Positions 24,593 to 33,610 of a stretch of DNA of 64,000 nt are shown here, in pieces (the stretch's first letter is position 1; the number at the start of each line of letters is the position of its first letter). Position numbers and translations under genes: made by a program. This DNA comes from Pseudomonadales bacterium. Lineage in GTDB: Bacteria > Pseudomonadota > Gammaproteobacteria > Pseudomonadales > Ketobacteraceae. The notes beneath the pieces are model-generated. The model worked only from the letters and a program-made list of their open reading frames with translations. It had not been told where the DNA came from and searched no databases. The DNA is taken from contig PAPM01000025.1 of the NCBI GenBank assembly GCA_002708905.1, positions 186,001-250,000 of the forward strand, given 5' to 3'.

Positions 24593-25786
24593 TTAAGGCC
24601 TGGGCTCTTTGGGCATACCCAGCCCACGCTCGGCAATGATGTTGCGCTGTATTTGATTGGTGCCACCATAAATCGTATCGGAGCGAACGAACAGGTACAT
24701 GGCCTGCAGACGGCTCAATTGATAAGGTTCTGCTTCCAGGATCTGGCTTTCCGGCCCCAACACGTCCATGGCCAGCTCCCCCAGTTCCCGATGCCAGGTG
24801 GCCCAATACAATTTATAAATCAGCGCTTCCCGTTGTAATGCGCCATCGCTTCCGGCCTGACCGGACAACATCCGCATGGCGTTGTAACGCATGATTTTCA
24901 ACTCAGTATGCGCTTTGGCGATACGCTGGCGGATCACCGGGTCCTGGGCCGCGCCATTCTCTTTGGCAACGCGTACAATTTCGTTGAACTCGTTCTGGAA
25001 CTGCATCTGCTGACCCAGGGTGGAAACGCCCCGCTCAAAGCCCAGCAGTCCCATGGCCACCTTCCAGCCTTCACCGGGGGCCCCGACGATATCCTCTGCA
25101 GCGCAGACCGCATCATCGAAAAACACTTCGTTGAATTCGCAGGTGCCGGTGATCTGTTGAATCGGGCGGACTTCCACACCGGGTTGATCCATCTTCACCA
25201 AAAAGAAACCCAAGCCTTTGTGGGCTTTAGAATCGGGATCGGTGCGGGCAATAACAAAACAGTAATCCGCTTCATGGGCCAGTGACGTCCAGACTTTCTG
25301 GCCATTGATCACCCATTGCTGCCGGTCCTGGTCAAAGCGCGCCTTGGTTTTGACATTGGCCAGATCGGAACCGGCACCGGGTTCTGAATAACCCTGACAC
25401 CAGAGTTCCTTACCGCTGACGATGCCGGGCAGGTATTTTTGCTTTTGGGCCTCAGTGCCAAACGCAATAATAGTTGGGCCCGCCAGGCCTTCGCCGATGT
25501 GACCTACCCGCCCGGGTCCACCGGCACGGGCATACTCTTCATGGAAGATTACCTGCTGCTCGATGGAACAACCACGGCCCCCCATGTCTTTGGGCCAACC
25601 CACACAGGTCCAACCGCCTTGCGCCATTTTCTGTTCCCAGGCATGACGTTGCTCATGGAACATATGCTCATCGCCGGGGCCACCACGAAAACGAATGGGC
25701 TCGAATTCATCGCATAAATTATTTTGCAACCAGCCGGCAATTTCTTTACGAAACGCTTCGTCTTCGGGACTGAATGTCAGTTTCAT
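24593..25786 (-). CDS. acyl-CoA dehydrogenase, FadE30-like (alpha-type)
   Basis: The 397-residue flavoprotein has the acyl-CoA dehydrogenase motifs QGYSEPGAGSDLA (substrate and FAD pocket), NGQKVWTS, and the C-terminal IYGGTNQIQRNIIAERGLG that closes the FAD site. It introduces a 2,3 double bond into a CoA thioester. Its start overlaps the stop of the next acyl-CoA dehydrogenase gene by four bases. Steroid acyl-CoA dehydrogenases of actinobacteria are alpha2beta2 complexes made from such adjacent pairs, so these two are likely one enzyme. The place next to ipdF suggests HIP-CoA or a later C/D-ring ester as substrate. Confidence 0.85.
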   Translation of the reverse strand: MKLTFSPEDEAFRKEIAGWLQNNLCDEFEPIRFRGGPGDEHMFHEQRHAWEQKMAQGGWTCVGWPKDMGGRGCSIEQQVIFHEEYARAGGPGRVGHIGEGLAGPTIIAFGTEAQKQKYLPGIVSGKELWCQGYSEPGAGSDLANVKTKARFDQDRQQWVINGQKVWTSLAHEADYCFVIARTDPDSKAHKGLGFFLVKMDQPGVEVRPIQQITGTCEFNEVFFDDAVCAAEDIVGAPGEGWKVAMGLLGFERGVSTLGQQMQFQNEFNEIVRVAKENGAAQDPVIRQRIAKAHTELKIMRYNAMRMLSGQAGSDGALQREALIYKLYWATWHRELGELAMDVLGPESQILEAEPYQLSRLQAMYLFVRSDTIYGGTNQIQRNIIAERGLGMPKEPRP

Positions 25787-27012
25787 AGTGCGCCCTCCTG
25801 AAGCGATAGATCCTGGTCCAGTCCATCACGATCTAACAACAGGGATGCCAACCGTTCCCGGTGCCAGGCCCCGTTACCCAGATAATGTTCCGAGGCTTTG
25901 GCCCGTTTGAAATACAGGTGCACATCGTATTCCCATGTGAAGCCCACACCACCGTGGATCTGAATGGCTTCACCGGCATTTTTGAAAAATGCGTCGGAAC
26001 AATAGGATTTGGCAATGCTGGCCGCTTCACTCAATGCATCAGTGTCGATTGCGGCGTCGTTTGCAAGAGCCTCCATGGCTTCCTGAGCAACACAGGCAGC
26101 GTAGTACACACCGGAACGGGCCACTTCCACCCGCAGCATCATATCCGCCGCTTTGTGTTTAATGGCCTGGAATCCGGCAATGGTACGACCAAATTGGGAA
26201 CGTTCCTTACTGTAGGCCACCGTCATGTCCAGCACTTGCTGGGCGCCACCCATTTGTTCCGCAGCGAGCGCGATCGTCGCCAGGTCCAGAATGGTTTGTA
26301 GTTGGCACCCGGCCCTGCCTTCCTCACCCAAACGATCTTCCGGGGAGATCTTCAGACCGTTGACGGTGACAGTACCCTGACGGCGGGTTTGATCCATGGT
26401 GGGTAACGCTTCCCGCTCGATGCCAGCGGTGTTGGCATCCACGATAAACAGACTGATGCCATCACTACCCTCGCTACCGTCCTGTCGTGCTGCCAGAATC
26501 AAGAATTCACTACTAAAGGCGTCCAGCACGTAGCGGTACTCTCCATTAAGCACATAAGTGTCGCCCTGTCGTTGCCAGGTGGCGTCCACCACATCACAAC
26601 TCCAACCGCCACCGCGACGGGAAATCACTTCCCCACCAAACGCCAGCGATGCGGTTTTGCCCTCAATGAGTCGCGGCAACCAAGTCTGCTTCTGCTGTTC
26701 ACTACCTACAACCAGCAGAGCATTGATACCAAGGCATACACTGGTAAAGAAAGGCGAACACAACAGGAAACGCCCCATCTGCTCCTGCGTGGCCACCAGT
26801 TCCACATATCCCAATCCCATGCCGCCGTACGCTTCCGGTGTGTGAATCGCCTGCCAGTACAGGTCACGGCAGATGCTGTGCCACAGCGATACATCATAAC
26901 CGGTGGCTGTGACCATGACGTCGCGAATGGCACCTGATGTTGAGACTTCCCGCAGAAACGATTCCGCTGTATCGCGAATCATGTTCTGCTCTTCGGTAAA
27001 TGCGAATTCCAT
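25783..27012 (-). CDS. acyl-CoA dehydrogenase, beta-type partner
   Basis: The 409-residue product has the fold of acyl-CoA dehydrogenases but weaker motifs. It keeps SQFGRTIAGFQAIKHKAADM and IQHGGVGFTWEYDVHLYFKRA-like C-terminal features (here IQIHGGVGFTWEYD). The middle, where alpha-type chains have EPGAGSD, reads FGGEVISRRGGGW. Such divergent chains serve as the second subunit of heterotetrameric steroid dehydrogenases, where only one active site per pair is complete. It is translationally coupled to the alpha-type gene. A rho-independent terminator of the preceding operon lies just upstream. Confidence 0.83.
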   Translation of the reverse strand: MEFAFTEEQNMIRDTAESFLREVSTSGAIRDVMVTATGYDVSLWHSICRDLYWQAIHTPEAYGGMGLGYVELVATQEQMGRFLLCSPFFTSVCLGINALLVVGSEQQKQTWLPRLIEGKTASLAFGGEVISRRGGGWSCDVVDATWQRQGDTYVLNGEYRYVLDAFSSEFLILAARQDGSEGSDGISLFIVDANTAGIEREALPTMDQTRRQGTVTVNGLKISPEDRLGEEGRAGCQLQTILDLATIALAAEQMGGAQQVLDMTVAYSKERSQFGRTIAGFQAIKHKAADMMLRVEVARSGVYYAACVAQEAMEALANDAAIDTDALSEAASIAKSYCSDAFFKNAGEAIQIHGGVGFTWEYDVHLYFKRAKASEHYLGNGAWHRERLASLLLDRDGLDQDLSLQEGAL

Positions 27013-27052
27013 GGGGACTGGCTCTCTCCTCTTTTAACAAAGAGAAAATCTA

Positions 27053-27099
27053 AATAAAAAAAGGGAGCCATGTAACGAGGGATAGAGTTACTGGCTCCC
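27053..27099 (-). terminator. rho-independent terminator of the ipdA-fadA6-SDR operon
   Basis: Read on the minus strand, GGGAGCCA-GTAAC, a 10-base loop and GTTAC-(A)-TGGCTCCC form a 13-bp stem with one bulge (27063-27099), followed at once by a run of seven T and a further ATTT (down to 27053). It sits 13 bp after the stop of the SDR at 27112. This marks the end of one transcript and separates it from the acyl-CoA dehydrogenase/ipdF operon. Confidence 0.88.
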
Positions 27100-27111
27100 C
27101 AAACCCAAACT

Positions 27112-27999
27112 TTACGCGCCGTACACCTGTTGCGCCGGCGTCTCTTTAGTTAACAATTCATCCATCGCAGCGGACAATTCTGCAGGTTCCCAGCGAGCTC
27201 CTTTGTCCACGCCCTCCGTGGTACGCCAACCATCGGCAATGGAAATCTTGCCACCGGCCACTTCAAATACCCGGCCACTGACAGCGCTGGACTCTTCACT
27301 ACACAACCACACCACAAGCGGCGCCACATTGGCGGGATCATAAAAGTCAAAGCCACCGTCTTCCGGCTTTTTCATCATCTCGGCAAACACATCTTCGGTC
27401 ATACCGGTACGGGCTGCTGGAGCCAGAGCATTGGCGGTAATGCCATAACGACGCAATTCAGCTGCCTGATTCAAGGTCAAGGACGCAATGCCGCCTTTCG
27501 CCGCAGCGTAATTGGACTGGCCGATGGAACCATTCAAGCCGGCACCGGATGAGGTATTAATTATTCGGGCATCCACTTTCACACCCTGTTTGCTTTGGTC
27601 ACGCCAGTAATGCACCGCATGACTGCTGATACAGAAATGACCTTTGAGATGAACCGACATAACTGCGTCCCAGTCCGACTCGGTCAGGGACGCAAACATG
27701 CGGTCCCGACAAATACCTGCGTTGTTCACCACTGCATGCAAGTCGCCAAAACTTTCCAAAGCCTGTTTAACCGCATTGGCAGAGTCTTCATAGTTTGTAA
27801 TGTCAGAATTATTTGCTACGGCCTGACCACCTGCTGCCACAATAGCATCCACTGTAGATTGTGCGGCCGCCGCATTGATGTCGTTAACGACCACTTTGGC
27901 GCCTTCAGCTGCCAGGGCTTTGGCATAGGCTGCGCCCAGACCACCTCCGGCACCGGTGATGATTACGACGCGGTCTTTACATAAGGATGAGCTTGTCAT
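27112..27999 (-). CDS. SDR, Rv3548c-like 3-hydroxyacyl-CoA/hydroxysteroid dehydrogenase
   Basis: The 295-residue SDR has TGAGGGLG, NNAGICRDRMF, INTSSGAG and SNYAAAKGGIASL (YxxxK). Its long tail after the fold resembles the 17-beta-HSD4 type seen in steroid gene clusters (Rv3548c type in mycobacteria, a comparison from memory). A probable role is oxidation of a 3-hydroxyacyl-CoA during C/D-ring or side-chain beta-oxidation. It lies 36 bp downstream of fadA6 and is the last gene before the terminator. Confidence 0.82.
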   Translation of the reverse strand: MTSSSLCKDRVVIITGAGGGLGAAYAKALAAEGAKVVVNDINAAAAQSTVDAIVAAGGQAVANNSDITNYEDSANAVKQALESFGDLHAVVNNAGICRDRMFASLTESDWDAVMSVHLKGHFCISSHAVHYWRDQSKQGVKVDARIINTSSGAGLNGSIGQSNYAAAKGGIASLTLNQAAELRRYGITANALAPAARTGMTEDVFAEMMKKPEDGGFDFYDPANVAPLVVWLCSEESSAVSGRVFEVAGGKISIADGWRTTEGVDKGARWEPAELSAAMDELLTKETPAQQVYGA

Positions 28000-28035
28000 G
28001 ATTGGCTCCCAATAATTTTTTCTTTTAGTTGACTG

Positions 28036-29184
28036 CTACAGTCGTTCAATAATGGTCACATTCGCCTGACCACCGCCTTCGCACATAGTCTGCAATCCAA
28101 AGCGACCGCCGGTACGTTCCAGTTCATGCAACAAAGTGGTCATCAGTTTGGTTCCCGTTGCGCCTAGGGGATGCCCTAGCGCAATCGCCCCGCCATTCAC
28201 ATTGGTTTTGGCGTGGTCGTAACCGGTTTCTTTCAGCCAGGCCATGGGCACGGAGGCAAAGGCTTCATTGATTTCCACCAGGTCAATGTCGTTCAATGAC
28301 ATGCCCGCTTTCTTCAACGCATACTCAGTAGCGGGAATCGGCGCCGTCAGCATCCAGATGGGATCTTCGGCCCGCACAGAAATATGGTGAATGCGTGCTC
28401 TGGGTGTCAGGTCATAACGTTTGAGAGCGGCTTCGGACACCAGCAACATGGCTGAAGCACCATCACAGGTTTGCGACGACACACCCGCAGTCACTTTGTC
28501 ACATCCAAACAGGGTTTCCAGTTCCGCCATTTTTTCCAGAGTGGTGTTGCGCGGCGTTTCGTCCATGGTGACCCCTTCCAACGGCACGATTTCTCGATTG
28601 AAACGGCCTTCTTCAATGGCTCGTAATGCACGTTGGTGGGATTCGTAGGCGAATTCTTCCAGTTCACGGCGGGACAGGTTCCACTTATCTGCAATCATTT
28701 GCGCAGAACGGAACTGTGTGGGTGGCTGATCACCGTAACGGGCCACCCAACCTTTGGAGCCGGTGAACGGATCGGTAAAGCCCAAGGGCTCTGCTGCCAT
28801 CATGGCTGAGGAAATGGGAATCTGTGTCATGGTCTGCACACCACCGGCCACCACTACATCCATGGTGCCTGACATGATGGCCTGGGCAGCAAAGTGCACA
28901 GATTGCTGGGACGATCCGCACTGGCGATCAATGGTGGTGCCGGGGACTTCATCGCTGAGCCCGGCAGTCAACCAACAGGTGCGGGCAATATCACCGGCCA
29001 ACGGACCAATGGTATCCACACAACCGAAAATCACATCTTCGTATTCGTTGTCGGGAATATTGTTGCGTTCCACCAAATGTTTTAGCACATGTGCGCCCAA
29101 GTCGGCGCCGTGTACATGGGCTAGGCCCCCTTTACGCCTGCCGGTGGGACTGCGCAGTGCATCTACTATGTAGGCTTCAGCCAT
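28036..29184 (-). CDS. fadA6: FadA6-like steroid thiolase
   Basis: The 382-residue thiolase closely follows the FadA6 pattern: [12 protein letters not shown] with nucleophile C89, the segment [43 protein letters not shown], and [17 protein letters not shown] at the C-terminus. FadA6 removes acetyl-CoA from the product of the last ring-opening in HIP catabolism. The gene precedes an SDR in the same transcript. It is separated from the acyl-CoA dehydrogenase gene upstream by a 220-bp gap that contains a long-stem element. A TTAGGAG site precedes the ATG. Confidence 0.87.
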   Translation of the reverse strand: MAEAYIVDALRSPTGRRKGGLAHVHGADLGAHVLKHLVERNNIPDNEYEDVIFGCVDTIGPLAGDIARTCWLTAGLSDEVPGTTIDRQCGSSQQSVHFAAQAIMSGTMDVVVAGGVQTMTQIPISSAMMAAEPLGFTDPFTGSKGWVARYGDQPPTQFRSAQMIADKWNLSRRELEEFAYESHQRALRAIEEGRFNREIVPLEGVTMDETPRNTTLEKMAELETLFGCDKVTAGVSSQTCDGASAMLLVSEAALKRYDLTPRARIHHISVRAEDPIWMLTAPIPATEYALKKAGMSLNDIDLVEINEAFASVPMAWLKETGYDHAKTNVNGGAIALGHPLGATGTKLMTTLLHELERTGGRFGLQTMCEGGGQANVTIIERL

Positions 29185-29231
29185 GATTGTTGCTCCTAAG
29201 TCTTTTTTGATCCGGTGCTCCGAATCCGTTC

Positions 29232-29375
29232 AGAGGCAGAAAACAATTCGGGTGAGAATCGCTACAAGCACATCCCTGCACCCAAAACACTCGCGTTGCT
29301 CGCGGGGTGGGCTCTGCGCTCGACAGCGGCCGTCCTTGGCCGCTGACGTTCTCTCCCGAATTGTTTTCTGCCTCT
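29232..29375. repeat. structured intergenic element C (different core)
   Basis: Inverted repeats of 27 bp with one T/T mismatch (29232-29258 with 29349-29375) enclose a core with a strong hairpin CAGCGGCC-6-GGCCGCTG (29324-29345). The core does not match elements A and B. It contains GCACATCCCTGC and GTCCTT loops of the kind seen in gammaproteobacterial intergenic palindromes. It lies between same-strand genes and would form a large hairpin in the mRNA between an acyl-CoA dehydrogenase and fadA6. Confidence 0.8.
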
Positions 29376-29404
29376 TCTCTCATTTCGTGCTCGACCCTGC
29401 TCAC

Positions 29405-30469
29405 CTATCCCTGCTCACCAAAGGTCTTATCCGCTCCGATCTTCGCATTGGGGTTCATCAACCACTGGTGCAAACGATTTTTATGGAAGCCGGAATGGCC
29501 CCAGAACTTATCCAGCGCCCAGGCCCGTTTCATCCAGATGTGCAGGTTGCACTCCCAGGTGTAACCCATGGCACCGTGGGACTGAATGCTGTTTTTTGCC
29601 GCCAGAAGAGCAGCCTCTCCCGCCGCCACCTTGGCATGGGAAACCGCAAAATCCGCATGCACCGGCCGTTGACTGACGGTATACGCCGCACGATACAACG
29701 CCGGTTTGGCAAATTCGGTTTTCACCGCACAATTGGCCATATGATGTTTCAACGCCTGATTACTACCGATGGCACGCCCGAACTGAGTTCGATCAGAGGT
29801 GTACTGCACTGTCATGTCCACCATGGCTTCTGCCAGTCCGATCAACTGCGCTGCTGTACCCAGAGCGCCGCGATTCAACGTTGCAGCCATAGCGGATACA
29901 CCGGGTGCACCGTTTACCAAACGGGTTTCCTCTTCCGGACGCCATTCCACTTTGAACAGGCGGCGACTGGGATCGACACTCTGCATGGGAATCAACTTGA
30001 CCCGTTCCCGTTCCACCAGGTGAAACTCATTACCGCTGGGCATTAACAGGTAATCCGCCACATGGGCATCACTTACAGTGGGATTCACCGCGTGACCCAC
30101 TGCGATTCGGCGCTCCCCGGTGGCAATTTTTTCCAACAGGGTTGCGCAACGGGCATCCCGCTCCGCCTGACAGGCCAACAGGGGTGTGGCCACCAAAGCG
30201 GTTTCCACCAAGGGTTCCGCCAATGCAACGCGACCGCACTCCTGAGCCAGCAACACAAAATCCAGTTCGCTCATACCCAGGCCACCGAACTGCTCCGGTA
30301 CCAGCATGGCGGTCAGTCCCAGCTCCACCATTTGTTGCCACAGGTTATCTTCACGACCGGTCTCAGTGTCCCAACCGCTGCGCAGCCGTTCCGGCGTCAC
30401 TTCGTTCTGTAGGAACTGTTTTACGTTGTCACAAAACACCAGTTGATCGTCGCTGAATGTAAAGTCCAT
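29405..30469 (-). CDS. acyl-CoA dehydrogenase, beta-type partner (second pair)
   Basis: The 354-residue protein is a shortened acyl-CoA dehydrogenase. It has RTQFGRAIGSNQALKHHMAN and the C-terminal IQSHGAMGYTWECNLHIWMKRA, but no EPGAGSD-type motif; the middle reads RIAVGHAVNPTVSD. It resembles FadE-type chains that form the incomplete subunit of steroid acyl-CoA dehydrogenase heterotetramers. It lies 15 bp downstream of the alpha-type gene at 30485. The substrate is a CoA ester of C/D-ring catabolism by context. Confidence 0.82.
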   Translation of the reverse strand: MDFTFSDDQLVFCDNVKQFLQNEVTPERLRSGWDTETGREDNLWQQMVELGLTAMLVPEQFGGLGMSELDFVLLAQECGRVALAEPLVETALVATPLLACQAERDARCATLLEKIATGERRIAVGHAVNPTVSDAHVADYLLMPSGNEFHLVERERVKLIPMQSVDPSRRLFKVEWRPEEETRLVNGAPGVSAMAATLNRGALGTAAQLIGLAEAMVDMTVQYTSDRTQFGRAIGSNQALKHHMANCAVKTEFAKPALYRAAYTVSQRPVHADFAVSHAKVAAGEAALLAAKNSIQSHGAMGYTWECNLHIWMKRAWALDKFWGHSGFHKNRLHQWLMNPNAKIGADKTFGEQG

Positions 30470-30484
30470 GCCTAGCTACCTCAC

Positions 30485-31660
30485 TTATTTGCGTGGCATG
30501 CCCAGCAGACGCTCGGCAATGATGTTGCGTTGAATTTCATTGGTGCCCGCGTAGATGGGGCCGGACTGGGCAAACAGGAAACCATCCATCCAGTTGCCGG
30601 TATCGGCCTCGATCTCTGTCTCGGCTTTTGCGTCCGGTAGCAACTCTGCGTTATTCGCCAAAATGCGCATGGCCGTTTCGTGCATGTGTTGATCCAGTTC
30701 GGACCAGAAGATTTTGTTCACTGACGCTTCCGAACCGATCTTGCCGCCCTTCATCAGGCGCGATGCCGTTTGATAAGTGGAAAGGGCATAAGCTTCCGCA
30801 TCCATGAAGGATTTCACCACCGCGTCTTCCACGCTGAGATCCAGAATGTCGTTGGCATGGGCACGATAGAGAGCCACCAGCCTTTTGGCGGTTTCCTGGA
30901 AACGAGCCGGACTGCGCAACATCAATCCTCTCTCAAAACCGGCGGTGGCCATGGCGATGTTCCAACCCTGGCCTTCGTCACCCAAACGGTTGGCAACCGG
31001 CACGCGCACATCATCAAAAAAGATTTCTGCAAATCCGGGCAGACCATTTAACTGAGGGATCGGACGTACGGTAACGCCCGGCGCATCCAGCGGCACCAGC
31101 ACAAATGACAGACCATGATGTCGTTCGGAATCGGGATCAGTACGAAAAATACAGAATACCCAATCGGCAAACACCGCGCGGGTTGACCAGACTTTCTGAC
31201 CATTCAACACGTACTCATCACCCTCACGAATGGCCTTGGAACGAATGGCGGCCATATCACTACCGGCACCCGGTTCGGACCAGCCCTGAGCCCACATTTC
31301 TTCGCCACTGGCCATGCGGGTAATGAAACGTTCTTTTTGCTCAGGCGTACCATATTCCATCAGGGTCGGCCCCAACAGGAAAATACCGTTCTGATTTACC
31401 CGCAGGGGAGCCTGGGCGCGATAGTATTCCTCTTCGAAGATCAACCACTCAATCAGGTTGCAACCGCGTCCACCGTACTCCTTGGGCCAGGTCACCATGC
31501 CCCAATTGCCCTTGGCCAGGGTCTGCTCCCACTGCCGATGCTGTTCAAAGCCTTCTGCGGTATCAAAAGATTTCAACGGCGTGGCGGGCACATTGGCTTG
31601 TAACCAGTCGCGGACTTCATGACGAAATGCAATCTGTTCCGGCGTGTAATTCAGATCCAT
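30485..31660 (-). CDS. acyl-CoA dehydrogenase, alpha-type (second pair)
   Basis: The 391-residue flavoprotein has QGWSEPGAGSDMAAIR, NGQKVWSTRAVFADW and the tail IYAGTNEIQRNIIAERLLGMP, all complete. It pairs with the following beta-type gene. In mycobacteria FadE31, FadE32 and FadE33 act in HIP degradation next to fadD3 and ipdAB. The gene content here is parallel, so a cyclohexenyl or later acyl-CoA substrate is likely. It starts 16 bp after the crotonase stop. Confidence 0.85.
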   Translation of the reverse strand: MDLNYTPEQIAFRHEVRDWLQANVPATPLKSFDTAEGFEQHRQWEQTLAKGNWGMVTWPKEYGGRGCNLIEWLIFEEEYYRAQAPLRVNQNGIFLLGPTLMEYGTPEQKERFITRMASGEEMWAQGWSEPGAGSDMAAIRSKAIREGDEYVLNGQKVWSTRAVFADWVFCIFRTDPDSERHHGLSFVLVPLDAPGVTVRPIPQLNGLPGFAEIFFDDVRVPVANRLGDEGQGWNIAMATAGFERGLMLRSPARFQETAKRLVALYRAHANDILDLSVEDAVVKSFMDAEAYALSTYQTASRLMKGGKIGSEASVNKIFWSELDQHMHETAMRILANNAELLPDAKAETEIEADTGNWMDGFLFAQSGPIYAGTNEIQRNIIAERLLGMPRK

Positions 31661-31676
31661 ACGGTACTGCCCTCAC

Positions 31677-32435
31677 TTAAGACTGCGGGTTAAAGTTGGC
31701 GTCGCGCTTTTCCACAAACGCATCCCGGGCTTCCTGAGAATCCTCCACCGTATAAGCCTGCAGGGTGAAACCCTGCTCCCAACGGTATTTGTCTTCCAGG
31801 TTGCCGTCTTCAATGCCGGTAAGCGCTTCTTTCGCCAACTGAATCATGGGGGAACTTTTCTCAGCGATCTTCGCAGCCATGTCCAGGGTGACCGTACGCA
31901 ATTCCGCTAACGGCACCACCCGCTCTACCGCGCCCAAGCGCCAGGCTTCCTGGGCGTCGATAAACTCACCGGTGTAATACATGTAGCGAACTTTCTGCAC
32001 CGGGAACATGCGCTGCAGATGCGCGCCACCGCCCATAGCACCACGATCCACTTCCGGCACACCAAAGCGGGCACATTCTGAAGCGACAATAATGTCCGCC
32101 GCGCCGGAAATACCGATACCGCCACCCAATACAAAACCATGCAGCGCCACAATCACCGGCTTGGGATTGAGATGAATGGATTTGAAGGTGTCGTAGTTAC
32201 CTTTGTTGACCGCGACAATTTTGCTGCTGTCTGCCGCCAGCTCCTTGATGTCCACACCGGCACAGAAACCTTTTCCTTCAGCACGAATCACAATGACTTT
32301 TACCGCGGGGTCTTCACCCAGTTCATCCAGGCGTTTGGAGATGGCAGCCCATTCCTGGCTGTTAAACGCGTTCACCGGCGGTTTGCAAAACACCAGTTCA
32401 GCGATTCCGTTTTCGATTACTGTTTCAAAGGCCAT
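31677..32435 (-). CDS. echA20: EchA20-like crotonase, ring D hydrolase
   Basis: The 252-residue crotonase has PPVNAFNSQEW, RAEGKGFCAGVDIKEL, the oxyanion-hole region GFVLGGGIGI and FGVPEVDRGAMGGGAHLQR. These features match mycobacterial EchA20, which opens ring D of the HIEC-CoA intermediate hydrolytically to give COCHEA-CoA, the IpdAB substrate. The neighbours ipdC, ipdB and ipdA support this over a general enoyl-CoA hydratase. The identification rests on remembered family features and synteny, not on a search. Confidence 0.84.
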   Translation of the reverse strand: MAFETVIENGIAELVFCKPPVNAFNSQEWAAISKRLDELGEDPAVKVIVIRAEGKGFCAGVDIKELAADSSKIVAVNKGNYDTFKSIHLNPKPVIVALHGFVLGGGIGISGAADIIVASECARFGVPEVDRGAMGGGAHLQRMFPVQKVRYMYYTGEFIDAQEAWRLGAVERVVPLAELRTVTLDMAAKIAEKSSPMIQLAKEALTGIEDGNLEDKYRWEQGFTLQAYTVEDSQEARDAFVEKRDANFNPQS

Positions 32436-32496
32436 GGCAGCTCTCTTTTGTAGAAGTTCTCTGACTTTTTGTATCTGTGTTAATCGTGTTATGCCG

Positions 32497-33603
32497 TCAC
32501 GCCATGCGCACAGGTTCTTTTGCAGAAGCCGGGCTTACCGCATCTGCAGGCGAAAATCGCTCCAGTACCTGTTCAGCATCAGTGACAATCCGCTGGATCA
32601 GTTCTGACACACTGGGCAAATCATCAATGGTGCCGGCAATCTGGCCGCTGGGCAGGATGCCCTGCTGGGGATGCCCCTTCACCATGGCTTCCTGAATCAT
32701 CATGGGCGCGTTGGCCGCCATCAGGGTTTGTCCCAGGGTCATGCCATTGTTTTGTTTCATCTTCCAGGCTGAACTCAACATACCCAGCAGGGAACCACCG
32801 GTGAGCTTGGTGAATGCCAACCCGTTCACCAGGGCCAGCCACAACATACCCAAGGGAGATTTATTTTCCAGATCCTGCAGGCACTGGTTCAGGATCATCC
32901 GTTGCGGCATACCATCCAGTTTTTTGCTGACAATGATCTGCTCGGTTACCGACTTCAGGTATTCCTGTTTGGTGTTGTCCGGCACCGGACATTCACGGGT
33001 CAACAAAAAGCGAGTACCCATGGCAATGCCTTCGGCACCGTAGGACAACGCCGCCATCAAACCACGACCGTCTTTGAAACCGCCGGCTGCTACCACGGGA
33101 ACATCCAGAGCATCGACCACCTGGGGCAACAAAATATTGGAGGATACGGAGCCGGTGTGACCACCCCCTTCGCCCCCTTGCACCACTACCGCATCAGCAC
33201 CCATCTCCACGGCTTTCACCGCATGCTTCAACGCACCCACAGTGGGGATACAGACCACACCAGCCGCCTTCAGCTTTTCCACCATGGCTTTCGCTGGTGA
33301 ACGGCTGTAGCTCACCGCTTTCACACCATGGCGAATACAGAGCTCGATGATCTCCGCCGCACCGGGAGAGTACATATGAAAGTTGACACCAAAGGGCGCC
33401 TTGGTTTTTTCCTTGATCGCCAGGATACCCTGCTCCACTTCCGCCGGCGTCATCACGGCTCCGGCCAGAAAGCCAAAGCCACCAGCATTGCAGGTAGCCG
33501 CCACCAGATTGGGATCGGCCACCCAACCCATGGCGGTTTGGATAATGGGGTACTCACACCCCAATAGTTGGCAGAGACGGGTATTTAATGCAGGATGCGT
33601 CAT
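32497..33603 (-). CDS. ipdC: IpdC-like FMN-dependent reductase/dehydrogenase
   Basis: The 368-residue TIM-barrel flavoprotein is of the nitronate monooxygenase (2-nitropropane dioxygenase) family. It has GGFGFLAGAVMTPAEV near the N-terminus, VVQGGEGGGHTGS and VVAAGGFKDGRGLMAALSYGAEGIAMGTRF, which bind the FMN phosphate. In steroid clusters this family is represented by IpdC, which converts 5-oxo-HIC-CoA to the HIEC-CoA stage. It lies in the ipd operon between the ltp-like gene (7-bp gap) and echA20 (61-bp gap). Confidence 0.84.
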   Translation of the reverse strand: MTHPALNTRLCQLLGCEYPIIQTAMGWVADPNLVAATCNAGGFGFLAGAVMTPAEVEQGILAIKEKTKAPFGVNFHMYSPGAAEIIELCIRHGVKAVSYSRSPAKAMVEKLKAAGVVCIPTVGALKHAVKAVEMGADAVVVQGGEGGGHTGSVSSNILLPQVVDALDVPVVAAGGFKDGRGLMAALSYGAEGIAMGTRFLLTRECPVPDNTKQEYLKSVTEQIIVSKKLDGMPQRMILNQCLQDLENKSPLGMLWLALVNGLAFTKLTGGSLLGMLSSAWKMKQNNGMTLGQTLMAANAPMMIQEAMVKGHPQQGILPSGQIAGTIDDLPSVSELIQRIVTDAEQVLERFSPADAVSPASAKEPVRMA

Positions 33604-33610
33604 GGTCTGG

